Shown here piece by piece: positions 23,101 through 38,100 of a stretch of DNA of 64,000 bases. The DNA comes from Siphonodentalium dalli (Eukaryota > Mollusca > Scaphopoda > Gadilida > Siphonodentaliidae), in the NCBI GenBank assembly GCA_032622095.1, contig CP136066.1, positions 91,657,319 through 91,721,318 on the forward strand, given 5' to 3'. Each line of letters starts with the position of its first letter. Position 1 is the first letter of the stretch. The position numbers were made by a program, and so were the translations under genes. Below the pieces are notes generated by a model. That model made no database searches. It saw only the letters and a program-made list of their open reading frames with translations, and was not told the DNA's origin.

Positions 23101-26100
23101 CCAAATTTGCCAATGGCAAAAATAATTCACATTTGGCTAAAATATTTTCATTTGGCAAAAGTTTTGACAAGTCACTTTTTAATTCCTGAAGAAAGTTGAA
23201 ACATATTGGTCAATCAATACCATTCATTTCCAGAAACTCTTACAACATAATTATATTAGTGGTGTTTTATAAGGTTTCAGAAAAGTTAACACCTCAATTA
23301 AGATGCAGTAAATTTCATAGCATTACTATCAATTAATACCAGCATTGCCATTGTGAAAATTAGTGGAATCAAACAGTTTAACCCTTTCTCTATTAAATTC
23401 TCATTGACAGAAGTTCCCTTAGGAAATACATAACAAGTTCAACAAACAACAATAGGTCTAAACATTTCTCACCAATGACCATGAATTCTTCTGTAGTCAA
23501 GTTTGAGTTAATAGAGACCTTTCGCAAAACTCACATTTATGATTACGGATACGGATAGGGTACTACGTCACCAACCTTTGTGTACTTTCTAATTGTTCTC
23601 GTATTTTACTATCCGTAATGACGGTTACGATTTCATGGTTTCTAATAAGGTCAAATAACACCTGAAATTTATTTTCTGCACTGTATCACTTTACTCCGTT
23701 CGAGACTGTATATGTATATCATGTAAACCATCCAGTTGTATTGAGCTACGACCTCGATATGCTGTTTAGATTGTAAATCACTGTACTCGTCGTCGTGAAT
23801 CACGAGCTTCCCGCGAAATAAGATCGCTATTCACAACGGATAGCCATCGCTGGCTGCGACAGAAAACTTTACAGTAAGAGGAGTGCACTATGAAACCAGT
23901 CGCCAAAAATATAGTGTGCAATGCATGAGTAGTTTTGAGTGATTATTATGTGCAAGATAGAACACAATATATATTGAAATTCAACAATTATTTAATTCAA
24001 CAACCCATGGTGGTGTCCTAACGTGTGCAGTTATAGAATGCCTCAGGGGAGCATAAAGAATGGCATAACCCTATTAATGAATAGTGAAAGATTTTGTGTT
24101 CTCTTCCCCTTTCCCGAATTGAATAGTTCATTCAATCTAATAATATTTGGTTTTCGGTAGAAGTTGGGTTTTATATATCTCTCTCTCTCTCGTAGAGTCT
24201 GTAATGCAGGGCATTTTAAAATTACATGGAATTCATAACCGATTTTAAAATTACATGGAATTCATAACCGAGTTCTAAGTTACATAAAGTACTCTGTCTG
24301 AGTAATCTGAACCTACCCTGGATCCCGATTCAACTGGTAAGTATTGATTTCTGCTCCTGAACCGTAACTAAAAGAATATTTGGCACACCCACCGAAATCA
24401 CCAGAGCTCAGCAGTCTTTGTCATGTTTGTTCTTTGCATTTATTTTTAATCTAAAAAACACGCACAAATGCAGCATTTAAAGGTACTCAATCCGATTAGA
24501 TGTCCCCATATCATCAGATTCCAACAACAATTTTTTTTTTAAATGCCGCTTCTGTTATCAGAATCGAGTAATTGCTCAAAATTAATGCTAACCACAGTCA
24601 ACTATATTATAAAATTGCCCAAAACCTGTTATTTATCAACATTTTGTTCAACGACATTTTGCCGGTTTGTCAAATATCTGACAAAAAGCAACTTGATGCA
24701 CATCACTTCTACTGTGTCGACTTTGTTTCGATTTGGTAGTAACAAATCAGAAGTGATGCACATCAGCGAGCTCACCAACCTTATGTCGGATTTCCTAAAC
24801 CCAAAGAGGTGAAGCCGAAATCGCATTGAAATCAACTCGCTGACTTGAAGGGGCTTGAACGATGGCGTCGTGGTTGATGTGAGGTCCAAATTCAGGAACC
24901 CTTCTTCCCCATCAGCATAACGTCTATCTGGTCATCCATGCTAACAACGAACTGAATTTCCACCACATATGACCTGGCATTTATACCTGTATTGCCACAA
25001 TATATCACGAGAATCCCGGGTCGTACGTTGTGACTGGTCGAATTATTGACAATATTAACAGGTCATGATTATCGCATTGTTGCAAATGAGACGATAAGTG
25101 AAGTATTAAGGGACTGTATACCAAACACACGCTTTGAGTTGTAAAAGTGGTACGAAATAATGATCGTACGTGTTCGTCAAAACTCTTACGCGTAATCGTT
25201 TTGCGAAAGGACTTTTTGGCCATAAGGATAGACTTACGACTACGAATAGCTATCCGTATTCATAATCGTAAACGTGAGGATGCGAAAGGTCTCTAATGCC
25301 TTGGTTTGTCATCCGTGGGGCGTCTGTCTGTGATGATAGTGTGATCCATCAACAATTTCATTTAGCACACCTTGCAGGTCACATCTCTCATCTGATCATC
25401 ACCAAACTTCATATGGATCTTCAGGGTGACCTCTAATTCGTTAAATAATTTGGGCGCCAGCAGCCATCTTGGATTTCAAATTTGAATCCATTGGCTCACC
25501 CTGCAGCCTGCATTTCCTGGGAGAATTGTTTAGGATCACTTCAAGATGGGAGCTATCAAATATTAATGATTTTGATGAAAAACAGGGCCATTGGCAGCCA
25601 TCTTGCATTTTACTCTTTGCATGACAAAATCCTTTGAAAAAGCCTACAGTTCATATGGATCTTCAGTGTTGCAACAACTAGATGGGAGCCATCAATTATT
25701 TTGCCAATTTCGTAAAAAAAAGGCCATCTTTGATTTCACATTTTAATCCATCGGCACACCATGCAGCCGACATTAATTTTATTGGAGAAATGTTTTTAAA
25801 ATTTACGGGCATGTTCAGGATCACTTTTAGATGGGACTTATCAAATTTGAATGATATGCAATCAAAAACATGGCTGTTGGCAACCATCTTGGATTTTTCT
25901 CTTTGCATCACTAAATAATTTGGCATGCCCTACTGCCAAAAAAATTCATCCAATTGATACCAATCTTCATACGGCTCTTTGGTTTGACCTCTGGTATTAC
26001 TTAAACTTTCCACTTTCCTTATCGCTCCATTGACTGTAATGTATGGCATTATCGCCTCTCCAACTGGGAGCTACCGTTTCAATGACACTTTTATTTTATC

Positions 26101-29100
26101 TTCTATTCATTGGATATATTTTATTCTAAAAATGGCAATGATTGATAATTTAATGATTGAATTTGGTATCAATCAATTGTATGGTTCACACATGCATCAA
26201 CATATTATATCACACATCATGGAGCCATTCTTATTATAGACATTGACAACGGAACTGAAAATTTACTGGTAGACCCAAGGCCATAATTAAAAGATTATTT
26301 CGGATTGAATCAAATAATCAAATCTTCACACGACCCAGCTCCAAGTAGGACTGTTTTATTACCACCAAACTTGGTTTGTGACTAAAATTTTATACTCCTT
26401 TTGAAAAAAAGGTTGTATTATGTAATCAGTCTGACCACATCTTGTCTATGCATCCATCTGTCCGTCCGTCTAGCCGTCTGTCCATTAAAATTTTTCATTT
26501 CCAATCATTTACTCTAGTTTGGATTATTTCATCTGAACAAAAGTTGGTGTGTGTATTTCCCAGCTAAAGATACAGACCATGTTCTAATATGGGTTCTGTC
26601 CAATTATTTTTTACATGAGTCACAGCCCTTTTTCGACTTAGAATTTGACCGTCTTAACATTTTTGGTTTCTGACAGATAACTCAAGTTTGGATTATTTGA
26701 TCTGGACCAAAGTTGGTATGTGTATTTCCCAGCTAAAGATACAGGCCAATTCTTCGAATATGGGTTCCGTCCAATTATTTTTACTTGAGTTAAGACCTTT
26801 TTTTACTTAGAATTTGACTGTCTGTTAACATTTATGGTTTCCAGTCAATAACTCCAGTTTGAATTATTTGATTTGAACCAAAGTTGGTATGTGTATTTCT
26901 CAGCTAAAACTACAGGCCAAGTTCGAATATAGATTCTGTCCTATTATTTTCACATGAGCTACAGCCATTTTTCGACTTAGAATTTGAACGCATTTTGGCA
27001 TGGAAATTAGGGGTATATCAGATATTCTTTGTAAGCTCAAATTATGATTTTATTTTGCTGTAGTACAATTTGAAATTGCTAAAGGGCTATTTTGCCACGC
27101 CCTAGCGATGCTCTTGTTTGCAAGAGTTATGGGATTTTTGTTTAAATTTCTTCATCAACGTTTGGTTTTCAAACGGTATCTGTCTAAAATTTAATGTGAA
27201 ACCAGCCCACATGCATATCATGATACGCTTGGTTTGTTCTCTTGTTTAGACTAACATAATGTTTTTCATATATGTGTTATAGGTACTATGTAAAATATTT
27301 ACAGGTCGGATTGGATAGAAAAGCCAACGATGACACAAGACTCATCTATGTGACAACTGGCGTCTTACTACAGAAACTTATCAACACAAAAACCATGTCA
27401 CAGTACACACATATTATACTTGATGAGGTTAGTGCATAGCTTTACACTCATTAATACGTGTCACAGTTCCTCCTTCCATGCTAGTATCGAATATTACCTA
27501 GATTTTGAAATAGAATGAAGATTCATGCCATACTACTCTTTCAGCGTAGTCCAGTGATCTTGGATTTTACTCTTTGTGTGACTAAATCCTTCGGCTTCAA
27601 CATGACCAACAGCCAACTTTTGTTTACCCAATCATTATATCATTCTCCAGGTTGACCTCTAGAAGTAAACATTTCAACTTTCCACATTCCATAGCACTCC
27701 ATTGACTGTAATATTTTACATTATTATGTATTATCCCCTCCCCAAGTTGAGCTACAGTGTCATTGACACTTTCATTTCATTACCAGGTACATGAGAGAGA
27801 TCAGGAGATAGATTTCAGCCTCTTGGTTGTCAGAAAGCTTCTCAGGACAGTTTCCAGACAAGTCAAGGTAAGAAATGGTTATCAGTGTCCATGTCGTAAA
27901 GCCCTGTGATGGTTTTAAGCCATAATTATCCCCCGCAAATGAAGTTTGACGGGAAATGTTGAAATTTGTTCTGTCCTTGTGTCCGTAACAACTTTGGAGC
28001 GATCTATCTCAGTCATCATACAGTAATGCTGTAAATAACCGACTGCTTAACCACAGCAGAATTATGGGTAATTTTTCAGGATTTTGTCGGAAATATGACT
28101 TGTTGCCATTCAACAGAAAGCTTTCACTGAGAGCTTTCCAATGAATGGCAACAAGCCATATTTCCGACTAAATCCTGGAAAATTACCCATAATTCTGTGT
28201 GGTTAATGAGTCGATTATTTAGGGCATTACTGTAAGTTGTATTTGAATGATCTTTGGTATGCTAATGAACCACCATAGGGTAAGGGAGATCCACATGGAA
28301 CATGTTTCGTCTGTTCACTTATTGCAGAGTATTAGCCCTTAATGAAAATGTGTCAATGCCAAATTTGGATCTCTGTACCTCAGTCATTGTAAGTCATATC
28401 TGAATGCAGCCTGTGGAAACATACACTCAGAGTCATACTGACATACTGAATTCATCACAATCTCATCAAAATGTCATATCCATGGGCTTCCAGCTTCCTC
28501 CAAATTATGTCATATCGTTTTACATTTATCATTTTGATATGGGTCACTTTTATCTTGGAGCTAGTAATAATGAGTTATGATTGGCGCTACTGATGTGGAA
28601 TTCCACGGATCGCGAAACAGAAAGTCTACAACAGGTAATCAGACCCACTATATTTATATGTGGGTCTGAACTGAGATTGGTTTGAGTGATATTTAGTATG
28701 GGAACAGAACAGTATCCACATGTAACATGTTTTGTCCATTCATTTCTTTTGAAGTTAGAGTGTAAAATACGTCCATCCCAGAATGACATGAGTGTGAATG
28801 GGTTTGTCGATAAGGCACGAGGCACAGCTTGAGTTCTATCCTTCCACAATGCCCGCCGATATAGTTAGGTTAATATGAGATCATCTGGCTCCAATTATAA
28901 CACTTTTACATCTTGCAGGTGGTTCTCATGTCTGCGACCTTTGACACGGACATGTTTGCTAAATATTTTGCTTTGCCAGTTTTGGATAAGATAGAGCAAG
29001 CTCCTGTTGTTAAGATTGATGGAAGAATTCACAGCGTCCATGAATACTTTGCAGACATGTTCTCAAAACTTGGGACTGTAAGTATGCTTTGATTACAATA

Positions 29101-32100
29101 CAGACCAAATATATTGACACTTAAGTATGACAACGTCAACTGTGATGGAGAATATCTTTTCTGTTATGAGGTATATTCTATCTAGATGACTAATTTATTC
29201 AATTAAATAAGGTAGTACCAACATCAATTTTAGTATCATACAAGCTATCGTCTCCAGGATAAACATAGAACGACACAGTGGCGTGAGCTGGTTAAAAGGT
29301 TACCTCACTAGTGTGTGAGGTACAACTCAAATTACTATACTGGTGCCATCACATCACAACAAATAAAACTTGTATGATAACATTAACCCTTTCATGATGG
29401 GAGCTGCGTTGGTGCAGCTTTAAAGATTCTGTGCCAGTGCATTCTCTTATATATGCGAGAATACACTGGATTACATTTCTCATATATGGGGAGCCTCGCA
29501 TATGTAAGATAATGCATTGACGTAGGGTTGTCGCAAAATTTCAGGCAGCTCAGGTCATGGAAGGGTTAACAAGTTCACACAATCACCTGACTCCATCAAC
29601 AGTATTTTTTCTTTAAGGCCACAGGAAGTTGATTCTCTGTTTCTCAGACACTTTTTTTCCCAAAGCAGGCAGGCAGGCAGATTTTTATATTTATTTTTTA
29701 TGGCCAAAATTTACCGGCAGGCAGGTTTTTATTACCATATTTTATGACCAAAATTTCCCGGCAGGCAGGTTTTTATTTGTTTATCCTAAAATTGTAAAAC
29801 CAATGTTCGGACATTGAAACATGACTACATGTACTTGATTTGATTTTAATGAAATTTTATTAATACTGAAACTTGTCAGGCTTTACTAAGCCATCTTTGA
29901 ATGTGTCAATACAAGACAAAAACAAAATATATTAAACTTTCATAACATAAAATAACAACAATATGCAGAATCAATTTTTTTTAATGTGTATGGATAAATT
30001 GATTATCAGTGGTTGTTCTTAATCACCATTGCTACTGTCGTTTTAGCAAGCTTCCACCTGTTGATAGTACAAACACACATACATATATAGAATATAAATA
30101 GAGTATATCTGTATGTATGTATGTAATAATAGAAATGATGTTTAATATGTGAAACATACATGATTTTTCTTCCAAATTTTCGAGAAATTTTTGGGTGAGT
30201 TCATCCCTTTTATTTATGGATTTGTCCAACTTTGGAAGATGGAAAGTCTTTTCCACAAGAACACTGAATGCAGACTTCGTTGGTGCATCCGCACTGGTAG
30301 TTGCACGTTGACAAGTACTTGAAGAAGTATTGGTGGTCACCATGATCTTAAAATAAAAGCCAAAAATGTCTGCAACCTGTGTGGCTTTCAGTTCAGGTGA
30401 GACGAAGTCGAAGTCTGATGTTTTGTTTTTTCCAACAGAAATGGATTTGATGCTTCCGCCGTGTTGGGACGTTATCCGTTCCGATAAATTCCGACATGTT
30501 TCATCGATCTCAACACTCACTATAGTCCAGGGGATAAGATATTTGTTGCCGTCCCACACGCAACCATTGTTTTAGCGGAAGTAGATCGGGCGCGTTCGAT
30601 TAAGATTCCTGACATCGGCTTGTTCGATCTATTAAAGATTGGAATTATGAGATAGAGTTGCGCCTCTTTATCCACACCTGTTAACAATGGTCGATTGCGA
30701 ACTTCACGGATTGCGAGCGGCGGGATGAATTATACTTTTTATTTTTGGTAGGCTATAAAAAGTACCCAGCGGCGTATTTTTTCGGGGGCCGGCGGTGTCT
30801 GAGAAACAGAGAATCAACTTCCTATGGCCTAAGGATAAATATCGATAATCAATTTATCCACAATTCAAATTTCTTAATGGTTCCGTTAAAGATGTTATAC
30901 CTTAGTGGCACTTGATGATTGGTTCTATCAAATTCTTGGATAATAGTTATTCCATAAAATTATTTATATATCCATTATTTAAAAAAAGGGGGTGTATACT
31001 GTTTTGCACCTGTCTGTCTGTTTATCCGTCCATCCGATGTCTGTTCATGTCATAACTTGGAACAGTTGTGCTCTGATCTCAATGAAATTTGGTATGGATG
31101 TTCACTACTATGAGGACATTCAATAGAGGGTTCCATCGTTTTGTTCGGATTTTCCATTCTAGAGTTATTCATCTTTGTTTATCTCGAAATGTTGGCTTTT
31201 TGGGCCGTCTGATGTCTGTTCATGTCATAACTTCAACAGTTGTGATCGGATCTCAATGATATTTTGAATGGATCTCAACTACTATGGGGACATTCACTAC
31301 TACTATGAGGACATTCAATAGAGGGTTCCATCGTTTTGTTCGGATTTTCCATTCTAGAGTTATTCATCTTTGTTTATTTGGAAATGTTGGCTTTTTGGTC
31401 TGTCTGATGTCTGTTCATGTCATAACTTCAACAATTGTGCTCGGATCTCAATGAAATTTGGAAGGGATCTCAACTACTATGGGGACATTCACAACTACTA
31501 TGAGTACCCTCAATAGAGGGTTCCATTGTTTTGTTGGGAGTTTCCATTCTAGAGTTATTCATCTTTGTTTATCTGAAAATGTTGGCTTTTTAGTTCGTCC
31601 GATGCCTGTTCAGGTCATAACTTGATGACATTTTGTATGGATGTTCACCACTATGAGGACATTCAATGGCGCGTTCAATCATTTTGTTTAGGTTTTTCAT
31701 TCTATAGTTATTCCTCTTTGTGTATATGAAAATGCTGATTTTTGGGTCCATCTGTCTGAGTATATCAGTCATAGGTTATAGATATGCCCACATTAAGCAG
31801 TATGCCACAAGGGGGTATGCACCAGACGACAGTCCAACTCTTGTTTTTAATAGCCTAACTATAATAGCTACATTCAGAATGTGCCAGACCTGTCCATTTG
31901 AATTCTAGATTGAACTGGAGGAATGTAATCCCATCGTGTCGAGTGAAGCGGAGGAAGTGTGCCTGAGACTCCTTGAGACATTCGATGACATAGAGTGGAA
32001 AGAACAGATGTAAGTGAAGCAATGTATAGACCTTAGGTTGAGGTTTTTTTTGCAAAAAATTAGGGTACACCTTAGTCCAAGTCTTCTTGTACTAAAACCA

Positions 32101-35100
32101 GCTAAGATATTGGGATGGCGATGCTGGTGTTTAGTCCAAGACCGCTTGTATACCAATCCTATCACACGAGTTACGCCCACGATCTGTGGCGGGAATTTGT
32201 GGTGTATTTTACTCGATTTACCTAGCAAATCAATACATGATGCTATATACATCGGAAAGGCTTACATCTTATGGTCATAATGGTGTATAATAATCTAACT
32301 TTAATGTTAAATTACACATAGAATATTCCGGTTGATTGCCATAAACATCGATTTGTTTCTCTGTTTGTTTACGTTTTAACCGAAAGCCGAAGTGGTCCGA
32401 ATAAGTTTGGCATAATCCGCTGTTTGTTCTGGGAATTCTACTTTCCGTTTCTATATATAGCGCGGGTTTTCCGAACAAAAATGGCGAAAACCGATCGCCC
32501 GAAAGTCCAGTTTTCTATGTGCTTTCAGAACAATTCCCGCACTAAAAACTTAATGACATAATGGAGGATCAGAACGGTAGTTTTGTTGACAATTTTCGCA
32601 AGCAACTTGTCAAAATTGGAGCAAATTAGAACTCTTGTGTCTGACTTGCCATGCGTGTGATTTTCATCCATGTGCATTTTGACTTTTGTGTTGATAAAAT
32701 AATCGGAGAACCGAATCACACAGTTTCGAAATATAGTTCTTCCGTTTTAGTGGGACTTTTCAAACTTAAGGTTAAAAATTTATACAAATTTTGTTTGATT
32801 TTTTGTGTGCTTAACAAGAGCAGTATATTGCTCTGTTCGCTTAGTATATATCTTAATTTCGCCGAAGTCCACCAAATGTGGGAAATGTAGCACCATATTA
32901 TTTATTCTAATACTCGTTGTGTTTACACTGTTTTAAACTTTGAGAGGGTTGTAATTCCCCGTAATTTATTTAATGTATTACATTTATATCTTCAATGTTT
33001 AATTAATCTATTTATTATTTTATTTATTGACACACATAATTACGATTACAATGGAGAATTCTTCGTAATTTGCGTTGTTGTCCAAAATCTACGGAATATT
33101 TTCAACGGAAAATGCCGAACACAGTTCGCGAGGTCAACCGAGTTCGCATACTTTTAAAAAATTGTAAACATTGAGGTAAATGTCTCTTTTCGCATTAAAT
33201 TACCGTTTTAAATTCACAACTGATGTGGGTTTCAGATAAAATAGCATGTCTTCTGCGGAAAATATCCGTTTATTGTCGCAATTGTGATATTTTATTTCAT
33301 AGAATTGTGGTTTTATTTGAGCGGGTCACTAACGCTTAAGCCGTGTCATAAGCGAGCATATAGGGCGGTCTTGGACTAAACACCAGCATCGCCATCCCAA
33401 TATCTTAGCTGGTTTTAGTACAAGAAGACTTGGACTAGGTACACCTATGCAATATCAATGTTTGTATGCAGTGCCCAATGACACACTTACATTAATTAAC
33501 CCTTCAAATTGTTAAAAAATAAAACACAATTATGATTCCTTAACTTTATCTACTTATAATATCATAGACACTCACAACTTGGCTTTAATTATGGACTGAT
33601 TTACTAAATAGTAATAGATATTCAGTTTGTTGATGGACTGAGATTTCCCCTACGGCTACAGGGTTCCATTCCCCCAACCCCTAATATTCTGCTCATGTTG
33701 TTTATGGCATTAATGAAGATTTGTTTAGTTGACATTTACCAGTTAACCCTTCCATGACTGGAGCTTCCTGAAATTTTGCGAAAAACCCTGTGCCAATGCA
33801 TTCTCTTATATATGCGAGTCTCCCATAGGGAGCCTCGCATATATAAGAGAATACATTGGCCTAACAATATTTACCATGACGTTGTAAGCCAGTGCATTAT
33901 CTTATATGCGAGGCCACCTATGGGAGACTCGCATTTAAGAGAATGCACTGGCACAGGATCTTTAATGCAGCACAAGCGCAGCTCCCATCATTAAAGGGTT
34001 AACTATTTGTCTCAACAATAGATTGCATTTATATCCCATAATTTAAATATATTTTCTGATTAACTCTTTTATGCGTTGTTTGCAGGCCTGATGACAAATC
34101 TCCGAGCACGGGTCCCAGATTGGCTCCTGTTAGGGGGAGTGTGCTCTGTTTCCTGCCAGGTTTGTGAATAACATCATCAATCAGTGTTACTTGTTACAGT
34201 CAGTACATTAATATGATGTTACGTGGTTGCTAATATTATTCACAAAATAGTTGCATGATATATACATGTGTATACATGGCAGAGTTATATACATACACAT
34301 TAATATAAAAATGCTTCACTGGTATAGTACAAAACTGGTCTGAAATGTAGAATAGACTCAAGTTTAAGGCAGTATTATTTAGCATAGTATCAGTAATGTG
34401 GTTACATGAAATATCATCATAATGGTAACACTGCTGGGCATTAAACCATATTATCACTAGCATGGTGATAGTGAATTGAATTAAAGTACACAATCCGATT
34501 CGATGGTCCCCAACAACAACATTTCTTGAAATGCCGTTTAGTTATCATAATCGATTAATTGCCAAAAAATAATGCTAATCACTGTCAACTATAGCATAGT
34601 TGCACAAAGAGTGTTATACATCAACATTTTGTTCTACGCAATTTGCAATCGAGAGCGTGTCAAGCCACCAAATATTCGAGGTAGTGAAAAATAACAGGTT
34701 TCAAAATTCAAAATCTGATAACTCTGGACTCTGATGGGTAGGTTCCTCGGCTCATATATATTTTACCCGCGAAGCCGAAGAAATAGTAATTTAGGGGCGT
34801 TAAATTGGATTGTTCATTTAACAACCAATTTCCTTTATTAACACTTCCATGACTGGAGCTTTCTGAAATATCGTGAAAACCCTGTGCCAATGCATTCTCT
34901 TATATATGCGAGTCTCCCATATTTACCTTGACCTTGTAAGCCAGTGCATTCTCTCATATATGCGAGGCTCCATATATGAGACTCGCATATAAAACAGAAT
35001 GGACTGGCACAGGATCTTTAATGCTGAACCAACACATCTCCATCATGAAAGGGTTAAAAGGGACAGTATTTTTGTATCTAATCACTGTCGCTAATGGGGT

Positions 35101-38100
35101 CGTTGTCGTAATGTTTTATTCATAGATGCACACCGTGTGCATTTCTGTATACATAAATGCACACCAGTCTCGCGTAGTGTCACATGACAGGGTCATTGTC
35201 GTAGTGTTTTCTACATAAATGCACACGTGTTGATATTTTTGTAAGTTCATTTCCTTCCGTTCATCAATTAAACAACCATGCAGTTCTTTACGGACCCTGT
35301 TTAATACCGGTACTATAAGATCAATATGTGACCGATGATCAATTTTATTGCAGTTTCGTCATTGTGATAAAAGAATGCCTTTATCAGAACTACGGAAGAA
35401 AATATAGTCTGAATTGAAGCAGACGGCAATTATTTACGGCAACATTTCATTCTCGCGCCGACTGAGACTAGTGTGCATTTATGTATACATAAATGCACAC
35501 CGTGTGCATTTATGTATAAAACGTTATGACAACGACCCCATTAGCATCACTGTCTAGTTGAACTGCGGTGTTATTGACACTTTGTTGTTTTTTATTGCTG
35601 CAGGTCTCGCCGAGATTGAGTCTCTTAGCAGGAAGATGAATGAACGAATGCTGGATCAGAGAAGGTTGAATATTTTTTAAAACCCTTTCACTATTCACTG
35701 TATTCTCCAATTTAGTTAAAAAAGTATACACTAGAATGGTTTATTATGCCACTGAACCCCATAAGCCAAGGGCTCCTTCCATTCGTCCGTCTTGTCAGGG
35801 TGGGTGTCTTTCTGTCCGTCCGAACATATCGTGTAACTTGGGTGATAATTGTGGTGTCCTTTGCCTTGGCGATAGCACATGTTGAGGAAAGGATACCCAC
35901 ATAACTTGGGTTTCATCCATTAATTTTTACCAGATTTACGGCCCTTGTTTGATTTGTGAATATTGTGTCTGTACAAACATTTCAGTTTGTTACTCAGGTG
36001 TTAATAGTTGGCATGGTGATAGCACAATTTGGTGAAAGGATAGCCACATACTACGAGTTTTGTCCAACCAGAGTTACGGGCCTTGTTTGAATTGGAAATT
36101 GGGCAATGATTAAGTTGTGCTTTGGTATGGTCGCGATACATTCCCCGACGATTTGAATAAAAATGTTGCACTTGTGGGGTTTTGGGACCATGCGCACGTA
36201 CCTGAGTGATGGAAATTTTACTTTCTGTGGCCTTAGGCCAAAACAAAAAAGGGTTTTGATTCTTGGGCATAGCCACGTCTGGAAAAAAGGCCCGCGTTGA
36301 AGCATTTTATTACGATTTTCAAATTGACCGATGCTGTCAAATGATAACACGAAAATGGGAAACTAGAAAAGAGAAATTAGTTATGTTTCAAACATCGAAT
36401 ATGATAGACATACAATGGTGTATGTGTTGGTATTCAACAACAGACACTAGGCAACGATAACTACCATGTATATTGTCACCACAAGCTGCCCAAACCCCAA
36501 GTTTATTAATTCAAATGTGTTTCCGTGCTGTAAACAATTATGTGATTTCCAATTTCGGGAACGCAAACCGGAAAGAAATATGGTGCGTATTGGCGATGTG
36601 TATGCTGGTTAATTTAATAGTATTGGAAGTTTTTATGGCTAGCATGTATAGTTACTATAGTATAGATGGATAAATATTAAAGTATATATATAGATATAAA
36701 ATGTATAATCCCGATTTAAACTTTGATTGTTTTAGTTCCGTTTCCGTCTTTGTTGTATTCCGTGTTTTATATACATGTACGCAGTAACAGAGAACGAGAA
36801 TCGAACGGACCTCAAACAAATCTGTCCATGCGTATTCTCTTTAATTAAGTTTAAATTCACCGATGTTACTGAATATATTTGGCGACAAAATTATCCGAGA
36901 ACACCATTTTATAGTGTCCAAATATATTTTTAATCGTTGTATTTTGGCTTGTGGGAAATAAAGCATGATCCATAACCGAAAAATCGTAATTTTATTCCCA
37001 ATGATTCAGTGATTTTAGAAATTAGACTAGAGACACTCAGTAGTCGGTGTCAAGGCCGTTAATTGCGCATAGATCATAGATGTACTAAACTGTGAATACT
37101 ACCGAAAGGGTGTGCCTTTGAATGCAGAAAATCAAGAAACAGGTAACTGAGGTGTGGCAGATGCAAACTAAAATTAAATGCAACAAACAGTCTATGACAT
37201 TTAAATAAAAAATATGAAGTGTTTTCCATGTTACTGACATTGAAAAAAATCTCCCTATTTTTCACTAAATCTCCATATTTCTGAGGACAAATCTCCCTAT
37301 TTCCAATTATGAAAGTAAACAGGTCTGATATAAATAGATATATACTATAAAAAGGTACATACATATATCAAATATACCAACAATATATATATTATGTACG
37401 GGTAGTATAATGTGATAATTGGTCATTCTTTATAGTGGAATACATTAGTTTATATCAAAACAATGTTCTCCTTAGATTTTCTTAACCTGGGAAGGTATAA
37501 TAACCCATGCTAACTATGGGCATTATCCCCATAACAAAAATAAAAAATAAAAATAAAACCCTCGCTCCCTCATCGATTCTCAAAAATAATTGCCCGAGAA
37601 TCAAAACCTTTTTTTTTTTGGCCTTATCTGAATATTTTCCAAGTGAACTTCTCGTGAGCGAGTATAAGCCTTGAAATAATTTAAGAAATTCTCTGTTTTA
37701 CAACTTAACATCATATCAGGCTCAATGCAATTTTAGCCTTTCATTTGATGCCCTGTGTCCGTCAATCATTTAATACACAATAAATAGTCATACTACCTGA
37801 GTGTACTATCATAAATAAAAAAAAATCAATTCATATATTTTCTATCATATTAGTCATGTGTTATTTTGCTCATCCCATATTAACTCATTCAGTCTGATTC
37901 AGTGCCAACTTTTTGTGGGTATCCGATGTCCATGTGCCACGTTTCCTGGCCAGAATTATGCGTTATTGATACACTTTCCATATGATGTTCCACTCCATTC
38001 CCAAAAACGCATCTTACTGACAATGTAATCAGTTCTTGTCATAGGAACAGCCTGTGGCTGGGGTTCTTTATTTGAAAAAGTTGTTCAGTGGAGTGTGTCA

